Source: Taxillus chinensis (Eukaryota > Streptophyta > Magnoliopsida > Santalales > Loranthaceae). Taken from it: a DNA stretch of 64,000 bases. The stretch is taken from contig CM042089.1 of NCBI GenBank assembly GCA_023512835.1, positions 48,165,504 to 48,229,503 of the forward strand, read 5' to 3'. Positions 34,166 through 45,317 of this stretch are shown piece by piece (the first letter of the stretch is position 1; each line of letters starts with the position of its first letter). Position numbers and translations under genes: made by a program. Below the pieces are notes generated by a model. It was not told where the DNA came from and made no database searches. It was given only the letters and a program-made list of their open reading frames with translations.

Positions 34166-36235
34166 TGCCGTCCTCGAAAAGACAACACACCTTCCATAAC
34201 GCACAAGCTGATGCACCTTGCCCACAACCATCCACATACCTGCGACTGAAGATATCACACAAAAACACACATAACACGTGTCGAAGTAATTACATGGCAC
34301 GACGGTGTGAGACATATACTCCCATCCCCAACACGTTTAACAAATCACCTCGGTCACAGATCAACTCACAGCACAAACACTACTGCACATTTAATGTTCC
34401 ACTGCCCATCCGCCAACACCATACAAACACATCCGTTGGAAGTTCCCTCACAACCTTCCCACCTTTGGACTTTTCGTCCTCGAAAAGAGAAACCCAATTG
34501 CAAACACCACAATGAGATCAAAGCAATACAGAATGCATTAACAAATACTAACATTGTTAGTACGCTCCAAAGGAGTACCTCCATTTAGCCAACACTAGCG
34601 TAACACGCAAGAGCATATCAAGAACTAGAGCGTAGTTAAGTAGTGCGCTGACAACAACTCATGTGAGCAAGTCGGACAACAGTGAGGTCGAGAAACCTCC
34701 CACAAATTCGCTGAGACCCCAACAACCGAACAAGGCCAACACCATTAGCCTACGCGCGTCACAATAGAACCAACACTCCCCAATTAACGGTACCCCAACA
34801 GTAACCCGCGACACCCCAGATGTAGACCTCACCCTTACAGCAAGCACCAGGAGGCCACAATGAAAAACAAATAAACGGGATAAGAGCATGATGTAAACCA
34901 GGAATCACGGTGCCACATTTGATATCACCACAAGCGGACCAAGCATCACAGCTGAATCCCCTCACGCGAACGTAGAACAGGCTTAGGGATCCGAAGAATA
35001 CATCTGCTAGCAAGCCACATTAAAACCCAACCAGCACCAATGATGGCTTGCCACAGCTGACAATCCAGGACACAGCTATACTAGGATGAAGTTTCCATTC
35101 GGTTACAGTCAACATGATGCCCAATGGGGCCCAGGGATGACAAATTCAGTACCAGACACAACCACGGCAAGACTAAAAACTACGATCGGGCTAACACCAG
35201 TCACCAACGGTGAGAATCTACCAAAGAATCCCATGAACCAGAACGCCACACAAATAACACCTCCCTGACTACGGTCAGATAGGGATCCACCAAGGTCCCA
35301 CATAGCCTTCACGAACTGAGGCTTCTGTTACCACCCAAGTGATAACGCCTTACTCAGTCAGCAGACATTCCATGCGATAGGAATCCTTTGACGATGGGTA
35401 GGTACCAACAACATAGTTCTCTCCACCATGGAAAACTCTCCTACCTGCAACATGACAACAACGGAATCCTCTGTGTCACCACTCATAGGTCACAAGGGAA
35501 TCTCCCACTATCTCCGCCATACCAACCATCACGTTCTATTCCTACACACCAATGAAACACTCAAATGGGCCAAGAAATACTTAGGCTTTAACCTCAGTTT
35601 ACTGTGGTCACTACAATTCCTCCGGGTAGGCATAAGAAACAAGACATGCAAACTCCTGATTCGGGACTTCCACGTTACTCCCAAACACCCCAACACCTTG
35701 ATGGCATGAACCATCTCACTTACCCCGTTATACTGCACATGAAAGGTTTCCAAGGAGTACAGATGGAGGTCATCCGTCTACCACCACTGCTCTAAAACAT
35801 ACACCTTTGTGACATCTGTCCGACATAAATCTCTCCTCAAGGAGTAGCACTAACACCCCGTCCAAGCAAAAATGTCACAACTGACTCAACTCTGGCATCA
35901 AACAACCTTTTTCCAGCACAACAACACTTTAATATTTAGCTTAGCCGGCCATCGCACTAGACAAGGTATAACATACACAACATCACCTAGAACACTCTCC
36001 TTCATCCTCACACCACATTTAATATTCTAATACACTACACCTCATCCTTCTCTACGCACATGTCACAACACCCACATGTAGTAACTCGTTGTATACCTTT
36101 ACCACGAATGCAATACATACAACAACACAATACCAAATTTCCAGCACATTTGCAACACAAGCAACGGAACACAAGACACCTGACGAGTAGAACGTACCAG
36201 CCTTACACCTTCTCTCCTCCTCTAAGCCTACTCCC
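34166..36235. other. interior of C without recognisable coding content
   Basis: Only short ORFs are present and none resembles a known domain. The inverted repeat cttttcg-tcct-cgaaaag recurs near 34480, and a shorter copy ('cgtcctcgaaaag') is near 34170. This stretch separates two pieces of the chromodomain end that are contiguous in G1, so it is inserted, rearranged or highly diverged material. Confidence 0.6.
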
Positions 36236-36290
36236 ACAAGATACGAACCGAAGGAATGGCCCTACCACGCAAAAGCACACCCTTAGTCCC
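36236..36290 (-). pseudogene. C: chromodomain fragment
   Basis: The minus strand reads 'VLLRGRAIPSVRILW', matching G1 'KLLRGRAIPLVRVLW' at 6790-6850. It is the only other pol trace in C. Confidence 0.65.
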
Positions 36291-36989
36291 TAGAGAAAGA
36301 TAGCCCGAACAAGGCCTGCCAAATCTCACATGGTTACCTCTTTTACCAAGTTGATGCACCGGGCATAACCCTCAAAACCCACTCATAGCCGATAGTTGAG
36401 CTCCAGAACACTTCACATTTTACACGTGTGCATCCCCATTTCACAACATGTTCTAAGAACATCACTCATGGTCTTTCACACTCGACAAACATGACACATG
36501 GCCACTGTTTGACCATCCGAGAACCCGGAACACCCATATAGTTATTAACCAGAACTTGCAACGACCACTCTAGCCAACAAGATAACGCTTCAAAGACTCT
36601 AAGAGCAGGCTATACTATCTGCGTTTTCCCCTCAATCACAACGCTTGGAAAGAAAGGTAACCATAGGAATATCCCTTTTAAGCAGTACTCCAACACACAC
36701 CTCTATCCGCTGAAGAACATATTTCTATTAATCAAGGTTGCCAAGGAGGTGTCACACAATAACCCACAAGCCATCACCTCACACCTCAAGCTCTACTAGC
36801 TAGCCAGTCTAAATTCCCTCCCACTAGAAAAAGGGTTGCCTACAAGATTTGGTTACTTTGATTATCCACATGTGCCAAAATTGAATATCACTCACTTATA
36901 AAATCAACACCCAGATACTCATTAGTTACTTATTATTCTTCTAGCGTTATAAATCTATATTTACTCTTTTTACTTATTTATTCCCTAAC

Positions 36990-37458
36990 AGGTCACCAAC
37001 CACATCCATTCGAAATGCTAACTCAAACAGGACATGATAAAGTCCACCCTGCCTCACATAACTAGTACGAGACTCAACCGACAACCCACCAAAGGGGCAC
37101 GATACCACCAATGAAGTTCTGTCTTGCTTTTCCACTGGCCTCACTGGGTAGTCCTCCTGCCTCCAAATCGGGACTCGGCGTTGAGCTTTACCCCTAGCTC
37201 GCTGAGCCAATCCCCTAGCATCACTTCCGGTCCTACTAAAACAGACTGTACGAAGACGTCCTACTTTTCCACAGAGGCGACACCGGTACTGCTCCTTGGC
37301 ACACTCTCTGTTCCAGTGCCCGGTTGTCCACAACAAGCGCAATCTTTTGAGAAACAGGACTCAAACGGGGGGGTGTTGAGGGCTGACAGCTCTCGGCGTA
37401 CCTCGCTCCTGATCAGTTGTCGAATCGCATCCCTCACCTCTGGAATAATCGAGCTCAA
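36990..37458 (-). pseudogene. gag: C: gag remnant with zinc knuckles
   Basis: Two overlapping minus-strand frames give 'EVRDAIRQLIRSEVRRELSA', then 'CACCGQPG' and, after a frameshift, 'GHWNRECAKEQYRCRLCGKV'. Together this is a CCHC knuckle (CCGQPGHWNREC) followed by a second, partly eroded one (CRLCGKVGRLRTVC, with Arg in the His position). The capsid core of G1 gag is absent. A basic, low-complexity tail follows to about 36990. The peptide may have bound nucleic acid in the source element. Confidence 0.65.
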
Positions 37459-37499
37459 GACGCCAACCTCTGCCGTGATTAGTCTATCACCTTCAACCT

Positions 37500-38469
37500 G
37501 CAGCTCTCTCTCACTTGTCCAACCTGGGTCGCAGCCTCCTCTGTTACCTCAATAGTCGCACGGCTTATAGTTTCCAGAAACATTGGTTAAGCGAAAAGAT
37601 AGTGCTCCAGATTAACACTAAATGATCCCAACAATCGCAAGACCACTACCGACTAAGCAGCTTAAGCTATAGCACGCATTATTACCACACAAATTTACAA
37701 ATTTACCAAACAAATCTCACAGACTATACAAATTTACACTCCACCACATTGCTCATAACCTTGTTTATTGCACACCATGCCAAACAAATTTACACTCCAT
37801 CGGCTTAACACATGCTCAATCCTTCACAGAACACCAACATTATTACATATTTAATTTAATGTATTTATTTATTTATTTATTTCTTGATTATTCTTATTTT
37901 ATTTTATTAACAGTTCACATTTCACAATCTTCACGTTCGCAAGTACTCAGTTTCAATACCACAAATTCTTTTCCATGTTTTCATGCTCGATCCATCACAA
38001 AATTTCAGAGTTGCACAATTGAAATTTTATCATGTTCAAACCTTTTATCCATGCAATTACACACACTGCACACATTTCAGTTCTCATTAAGCCACATTGC
38101 ACAAGCATCCATTCCATAAGCACACAGTTCAGTTAAACAAGGACCTTTCCTTGTAGTCATGCTCAAGGTACTTCAAATAAAATCAGAGTTGCACAGTTCT
38201 CACCTTATCACATTATTCATATTTTTCTTTTATCACCATTAAAATTTTCACAGGTATCCACACCTTCACATACAACAACCAATGCAACTAGTGCCCTAAT
38301 GCCAATGCATGCAAATCCTACCACAAGACTAGACTACCCCAAGTACACCTTGGAGACTCAAAGAGGACCATGTTGATCAGGCATGTCCCTCCAGGCTCCT
38401 CCAAAGGACTCAAGATAACCAAGTCCGCCCACTACCCTAGGCCAACTAGACCATGCTCTGATACCATAT
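37500..38469 (-). other. 5' leader of element C
   Basis: This is AT-rich, with a (TTTA)n run at about 37858-37882 and no ORF of note. Its LTR-proximal 190 bp match the G1 leader. The primer site TGGTATCAGAGC is at 38455-38466 on the minus strand. Confidence 0.7.
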
Positions 38470-40415
38470 TGTCACGCCCCGGATTTCCAACCCGAGGAGA
38501 CCGGAACGTGACCCTCCCTTTATCCGGGTTTGGACAAAGGGGTAGAATACAATATACACTTCACATTTCTTTTCAGAAACCAAAATCATAAAATTATTTA
38601 ATTGAAACCACATGCCTTTATTATGTTTCAATCTTCATTACAATATCTCCCCACTGGGGTTACAATGCCTCAACAAAATTACATACTGCAAATAACACAA
38701 AACAAAGCCACAAAATGGAACTCTTCCACCTTGGTGTTCCCACCTAACGCCTGTAGGTTCCTGCAAGAAAACACACCATAGTAGGAGGGGTGAGCATCCA
38801 CAGCTCAGTAGGGATCATGTCTCCCCAACCCATCCCATGCTCCTAGCATCTACATGCCATGTGTACAAGTGCGGTGTCGTGTTACAATCATTTCAACAGA
38901 CATAACAACAACCACATCAACAATTACAATCTGCCACTGCCACACAGGCTAACACTTTAACAACAAGTGATTTAACCGCCTCTTCAGGCCAAGTTATTTA
39001 ACCGCCTCTTCAGGCCAAGTGATTTAACCGCCTCTTCAGGCCAAGTGATTTAACCGCCTCTTCAGGCCAAGTGATTTAACCGCCTCTTCAGGCCAAGTGA
39101 TTTAACCGCCTCTTCAGGCCAAGTTTCCACAGCCTCACAGGCTAACACAAAACGGTCCCGGGCTTCCACAGCCACCGGGTGTACAAGCAACCACACAGCA
39201 CATAAGGCCATACAGGCATAACATCAAACACTTAATATGCTTAGTCACACGGGAATAACGTCGAACACTTAGCATGCACATATTCACAGGCTCACAAACC
39301 CAGCCACACAGATATTATTTCAGACACAGAATATACATAGCCTCACAGGCATTATTTCAAACACGTTCTGAGCATACACACAGGCATATTCATACAGGCA
39401 TATCCACACCGGCATTTTATCAAACACTTAACTTGCACTAACCACCCAACCTCAGAAATCACACCAATACGCCACTGAAGGCCAACATCCATATAGGAGA
39501 TCACACCTATATGGATTACATATGTATATATAAACAGATACAGCCCAGAATCTGCCCTAGGACCCTAGGACAGAGGAGGGATTAGGAAGAACAGAACCCC
39601 TACCTTAAAGCAGATCTTCCTTGCTCCCGCGCCAAACGCCGTCCTCCCCACGCAAGATGCTCCGGCAGCAACCAGCAACTCCCCTTCCCTCTCTCTCTCT
39701 AGCTCTCTCTCTCTCTCAGGCAGCAGCTGCAGCAAAGGAACACAAGAACCCTAAACTCAAACTCAAGCCCTCCTTATATAGACACCATCCACATCAAAAC
39801 GACGTAGTTTTGATTAAGTAAACCCAGGATCAAAACGACGTAGTTTTGATCACACAAGTTAGCACCTATCCGCACCCATATAGGCCAAAATACTCAGAAT
39901 TTCAACATGGTCCTTTGGAGAAAGATCATTAGAATGACAAAACCAAGGGAACCATGCAAAAATATGCCTGCACGCCAATTTGAACGCCAATTCCCCAATT
40001 GGCGTGCAGCTCCAAATGCACCCAAACTTTACCCCAAGTCTCCTTGCATCTTGTAGAGGCCTGAGAAGCAAAAATATGCTTGCACGTGAAATGGGTGAAT
40101 TCACGTGCAGCTCCAAATGCTCTGAAATTTCTGTGGTAGATAGAGGACCTCATTCTAAGAAACTTTTTGTTCTTGCACGCCAATTGTTTGAGGCCATCTA
40201 CTAGGTCAAAAGTGAGCTCCAAGATCAGCCAAAAACACTTAAACGCCTTTGTAAACGCATAGCATCTTCCTAGGGCATAAATGTACGCTATCGCTTGACA
40301 CATGCACCTCTCAAAAGTCCCCTCTTGGGCTCATCTCTTACCTTAAACTTGTGTACCAACATCCAAGGTGTTTGTGGTTAACTCCTTACACACGGGTTAC
40401 ACACGGGTCATTACA
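38470..40415 (-). repeat. 5' LTR of element C
   Basis: The LTR is 1946 bp with six regular 26-bp units at 38965-39120, palindromes at 39794-39813 and 39830-39849, and the same inverted repeats as its partner. Differences from 31814-33767 are few. Confidence 0.92.
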
Positions 40416-40420
40416 TGTAG

Positions 40421-42908
40421 TGTTCTACAGGGAAGACGAGTAGACTGGGGAATACAGATACACTCCATGATCGAAAGCAAGAAGGGACACTTTGGACTTT
40501 TTCTCACCAAAGTCCTTAGGTTTCTGCACCCTGACGTATTCTGCAAGAGGCCTTTAGTGCCACTGCCGACCAAATACATATTTAAAAATATTTATGAGGA
40601 TGGTCAGCTGGAGATCAAGTCGATGAGGAGGACTGAGTCAGGTGCAAGAAGTTGTGCAGGAGACACAGCTAGCTCTGTACGAGCCCCAGCTCGCATACCA
40701 CGATAGCCGGTTCGTGTCTCACAGACTTCTAGGGGCTCCTCTGCATCCGCCGCAATAGTACATATAACTGAAGTGGTGGAGAACATTGCCAGAACTCATC
40801 TCCCCACTGATTCTACACCTGAGGAGACCCCTACTGTCAAGCTGCCCAAGGATACTGCAGAAGTAAGAGAACCTGCAGTTGGAGGGCAGACACCAACACA
40901 GGAAACCCCAGAGGATAGGGGTACTACACCTATACTGTTGAGCACCCTTGGGGAGTCTGAGCTAGAAGAATTTTATATAGAATATGCCAAGGCTCATATG
41001 ACCCCCGCTGATTTACGAAAGGCATGGATCGCTTTTGGTAAACAGATGGTAGATAGAGACCAACTGATTAATTGGTTAGTCGAGCAAGGTCTTGTAAGTA
41101 GAGACCCAGTGGAAGCCGTATCAGTGGTTGCCCCATCTCCTATCATGGTGGACTCACTTGTCACATCTACTCCACATGATGCTGAGGTGGTAGGCATTGT
41201 GGTAGAAGAGGTAGCAGAAGAAGAAGAAACTCCTGGTGCTGCAGCCAGTGACTCGGATGCAGGAGCTGTCCCACAAGTCCGTGAGACTGTGGAAAGGACT
41301 GAGATGGCCGCACCATCTGCACATATTGTTCATCAGGTGGCCACTCAAGCGAGTGAGGAGTTTGCAGCCAATATCCCAATGGCTATTCCAGTACCAGCTG
41401 CGTCTCACTCACGTTCTCTGATGGCCGAAGAAGTAGATCTTCTAGCAAGCAAGGTCATTGAGAAACTGATTTCCTCTGGCATCCTCAAGACATCAGTATC
41501 TCAGGCCTTTGAAGAACGACTAGCTACCATGGAGTCAAGCATGGAAGAGGTACGAACTCAAGTTGAATCATCAGACCGTACCCTCGACAAGGTGCAGCAA
41601 GAAATGACATCACTCACAAGTGCGACCACAGATGGGTTTAGACATTTGGAGGAACACTGTGAAGACATCAAAGGAGCTTACCAGAGACAATACAAAGGAC
41701 TCAATACAACTCTGGGAGCTATTCTGTCAGAATGTCATTGTCTTGCAAGTGGTGAAATATCTCTTACTGTCAAAAACACACTCCCACAGCCATCAGACCG
41801 ACCTGCACCTGAACCAGTCGATACTCCACAAGCAGCCGTCCCTTCTCCGAGTCACTCACAACCTCAACCTACTACCACTTACATGCAGGGGAGAAAGCGC
41901 GTACACAGAACCACAGTCATCTCAGATTCTGATGATGATGATGATGTTCCCATTGCAACCCGCATGAAGAAGCAGCCGACTACTCCCTGCCAACCATCCT
42001 CTTCCACTCAGCCAGGCCCCTCAACTTCACATCCAAGTACGGCTGAGTACACCATGCCTGCTTCACCTACCAAACCAACCGCTACCACTACTGACCAACC
42101 TTTAGCCCCACCTCGCATTGTAACTATTGAAGGCACCTCAGCTGAACTGGCTATATTCAACACTTATGTTGCTGGGGACACCACTGCGAGGACTTGCGGT
42201 TATGAAGCCTTCTTCACCGGACCTGATCTTTGTCGACTACTCCATGACGGTGAAGAAATGGATAATATCGAGATGACTCAGTTCATCTTTGCACAGAAGT
42301 CATTTCTCGAGAAGCTCCCTCTCCACATTCGCAGAGATACCAAGGTGGAACTCTGTTTACCGATCATGCAGGCTCAGCTGATCGATGATGCAGCGATGCT
42401 CGAAATTATACAAGGTCACAGATATGAGAACTCCTTCCGTCCCTGAGATGAGGTAGACCATGTGCTAATTCCCTACTTGTCAATATCCCCGCACTGGTTT
42501 CTTCGTGACATTGACTTCAAGAACCAAAGGATAGTCATCTTCAACTCCAAACCCAGTACCTTACTACTCCATCGACGTGAACAACTGCATGAATTCAATC
42601 GCACTCTAACCCGTGTCATGCAAGGCTATTCGCATGGGTGTGGTGGTTATCATCTCTCCAAACCGATGGACATCACGCGAGTCAAGCAAGGCGTTCCTAC
42701 TTAGGATGATGCTCACAGCTGCGGCTTTTATGTTTGCCATTACATCCGCATCCTGATTACCAATGGGTTCCTAGCTCTCGTGCCTGAATTTGATCGTGTG
42801 AGCAGTCGAGCAGCCTCGTTACACTTGACTCCTGCTCAACTCCTGTGCGAGCAAGCTGCTGTTTTTCTATTTACACAGAGTGTCTTGTACTCTGAATTTA
42901 ACCCATAA
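40421..42908 (+). pseudogene. ORF3 of Copia B, linker and C48 (Ulp1-like) peptidase domain
   Basis: This continues 31308-31813 in the same frame; the full ORF3 would be about 997 codons. The N domain ends near 40620 ('PLPTKYIFKNIYEDGQLEI'). The linker is Pro/Thr/Ser-rich, with a helical segment (about 41420-41740) and a basic-hydrophobic-acidic stretch (GRKRVHR, then TTVISDSDDDDD) at 41889-41948. From about 42195 the sequence follows the Ulp1/C48 fold: 'FFTGPDLCRLLHDGEEM' (entry helix), 'HWFLRDIDF' (His codon 42492-42494), 'IVIFNSKP' (Asn where Asp is expected) and 'DDAHSCGFYVCHY' (Cys codon 42720-42722). The Gln expected before it is a TAG at 42702. Other stops are TAG 40704 and TGA 42444; the end is TAA 42906. 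If ancestral, it would be a SUMO- or ubiquitin-like-protein protease. That function is inferred from motifs only. Confidence 0.75.
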
Positions 42909-43321
42909 CTATCCTGTACTCTAATCCCCTGTATACTGCATTTCTTGCTTTTCACTTTTCTGTGTACTTACTGTTTGTCAGTTATCTTTTCTGTATGTCT
43001 TCGCTATGCTGCCTGCTGTTCTATGCTTTATTCCCTTGCTCCCATACAATTTATGTTCTGGTGCTTGTTCCTCACCCCAGAAAGGGGGAGTGTTTCTCTC
43101 AGGGGGAGCAAGCTCGTAGGGGGAGTTATCTCTGCCAGGAGCCAGCTAACGCAGCTTTCATGCCTATGGGGGAGAGGAGTGTGTCTCTTTGACCTTTTGA
43201 ACTCCTTCAAATTCTTTATAGGCAAAGATATCTTCTGATTAATCTAAAACTGCCAATCAAATTCGTAGTCTCAAACTTCACACAATTACCTGTTGTCAGC
43301 TTACATTAAATAGGGGGAGAT
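42909..43321 (+). other. 3' UTR of element B with repeated purine tracts
   Basis: Purine tracts 'aaagggggag' (43081), 'agggggagca' (43101), 'agggggag' (43118) and 'tgggggagagg' (about 43167) precede the tract adjoining the LTR (tagggggaga, 43311-43320). Multiple polypurine tracts are typical of SIRE/Maximus elements. Confidence 0.8.
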
Positions 43322-45317
43322 TGTTGGAAATATAGGATTTGATGAAGCTGCCAAAATATAGTCTAAGTCTGGAGACTCAAAGAACCGAAGGTCGAAGAGT
43401 CAAAATTCGTAGAAGTGAAACTGTCATAGGATGTACTGGCATGAGACTCGTAGACTCGTAGAGTCTGGAGACTCAAGGCAAAACAGTGACAGAATATTAT
43501 GACTTGTAGATCCAGGGTCGAAGGTCGTAGAGTCACAGTACGGAAAAGAGAGTGTTACTGTAAGTATCAATAAGCTCAGAGACTCATAGAGTTGAAGAAG
43601 TGTTAAGAACAGTAACCAAAGCTAAATGACTCGTAGACTCGTAGAGTCCCCATAAATACTTAAGTCAATTAACAGAACTTGAATTATCACTAGACTCGAA
43701 GACTCGTAGAGTCGTAGGGTCAAAACCTTCTGACACTGTTAAGAAAATAGGACTCGTAGACTCGTAGATCGAAAGTCGTAGAGTTGAAGCCTTCGAATAG
43801 TGTAAAGAAAACCGGACTCGTAGACTCGTAGATTGGAAGTCGTAGAGTCGATGCCGTCAAACACAGTTAAGCAACTAGACGCGTAGACTCGTAGGTTGAA
43901 GGTCGAAGAGTCGATGCTATAAAGACTGTCAAACAAATGAAACTGTAACTCAAGGGTCGTAGAGTCGTAGACTCGTAGACTCAAGGGACACAGTCACTAT
44001 AGAGAAATTGCCATACTTCCAGACTCGGAGATCGATGGCAGAGAGTTATAGCTAAAGGGTCGTAGCTATACAGGAAGTCAGTTTATGAGCCTCTGTGAAA
44101 GACTAAGGAAGAAAAGCAAAGTTGAAGACTCGTAGAGTCGAAGATCTTCAGACCACTTAGTCAAATATAGTAAACAGAGAGACCCAAACGTCGTAGACCC
44201 GCAGAACTGGAGCCGTAGACTCGTAGCTACAATAACAGGTAGATTAGCTGAACTCGAAGAAGTCACACTAAGCGCCATTCGAAGAGTCACAGACTCGTAG
44301 AGTTGTAGACTCGCAGAGTCGTAGATTTTAGTTAATAGAGTGACACAAAAGACTAATCCAACCTGAGCTCCTGCCTCGGAGACTCGAAGATATGAGTTGT
44401 AGACTCACAGAAACGCTATAAAGCCTGAAGCAAACTTTCGCCACTTTGAACGGGCTCTAACTGAAATTTTCGAGTCACCGAACCTACGAGGCATCCACCT
44501 CCGAGGCAAACTTACAACCCTAAACACAGTCACTTAGCGACATTGTCAGCTAGAGTTTGTACAGCAAGTCTGCGTTGTCGCGAGCAGTTGAGCGCATTAA
44601 TGACGCATTAATTGTTGCCAACTACCATCCTTGGATGAACGGCCAAGATCAACTTCATGCCAAATACGCAGTATGGGCATCTGATATGTAAATCAAAGTA
44701 GATCAACCCATCCCCTGACATTCCGCATTTTCAGTGGCGGGAAGTCAGTCTGTCAGGATGGACATCATGGCGCACGAGCACTTTAATCTTAAAAATATAT
44801 CTTTCACCCACTTAACGACAAAATCAAGAGTTTAACCTCTCTCTAAAAGGAAGGAAACACACAGAACATGAGATAATGGTTCTAACATACTTGAAAGAAA
44901 TAACTTTTGGTGAACCAACACAAGTGTTACAACGCAAGAGAGAGACTCTGAGAGAATCCTTCTAAGTGTTGTACGCCGCGGTGAACCAAGAACAAGAGTA
45001 ATCCATCTGATTATTCAAGAACCTCTTGTTCATCAAAGATCTAGCACTTCCGTTAAGTCTTGATCTTTGTGTTATCTGTTATCCACACTTTGATCTATCA
45101 TAAGCCTTCTCTTTCACAACTGAGATCTGAAGAGAAAAGAGCATTTACTCTTATTTTAGTTTTGTCTGATAGTTCATCATCAGTCACGCTATCCTCAATA
45201 CTACTGTCATCCTCTCCATAAATACTTCCATCATAGTCATCTGTAGAGGAATCCAAAACCAGCTAATAGTCTAGCTTCCACACGCAACGAAAGTCTATTC
45301 ACCCCCCCCCCTCTAGA
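43322..45317 (+). repeat. 3' LTR of Copia B, 3' end missing
   Basis: This matches 21730-23718 from TGTTGGAAATATAGG through the C-run and 'ctctaga' (45317), then stops; the last about 18 bp ('ctcactttgggacctaca') are absent. The same palindromic GACTCGTAGAGTC repeats fill U3. Confidence 0.92.

Larger units (their letters stand above)
31814..40415 (-). mobile_element. non-autonomous chromovirus derivative C, nested in B ORF3
   Basis: LTRs of about 1.95 kb (31814-33767 and 38470-40415) flank a 4.7-kb interior. A perfect target duplication tgtag is at 31809-31813 and 40416-40420. Primer site (38455-38466) and purine tract (33768-33780) are in place. The interior has gag zinc-knuckle relics (about 36990-37458) and two separate chromodomain-end relics (36236-36290 and 34085-34165), but no protease, RT or integrase. 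It therefore depended on enzymes of a relative such as G1, whose LTR ends, primer site and leader are closely similar. Confidence 0.9.
21730..45317 (+). mobile_element. Copia element B (SIRE/Maximus-like), nested in A ORF3
   Basis: The 5' LTR is 21730-23718, with primer site 23721-23732, gag 23761-26354, pol about 26419-29483, a spacer, and ORF3 31308-31813 continuing at 40421-42908. A final purine tract at 43311-43321 precedes the 3' LTR (43322 to about 45317). Element C lies inside ORF3. The 3' LTR lacks its last about 18 bp, so no target duplication can be verified. Without C it would be about 15 kb, long for Copia but usual for SIRE/Maximus. Pol has in-frame deletions and ORF3 has stops. 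Confidence 0.88.

Noticed and set aside
34166..36235. Short ORFs inside element C as captured genes
   Set aside because: None has a recognisable motif and all are under 130 codons. Capture remains possible but no gene can be supported.
40773..42446. A 557-codon ORF as a host gene
   Set aside because: It sits between retrotransposon pol and the 3' LTR, continues the frame of 31308-31813 across the nested insertion, and has relatives in A and D.
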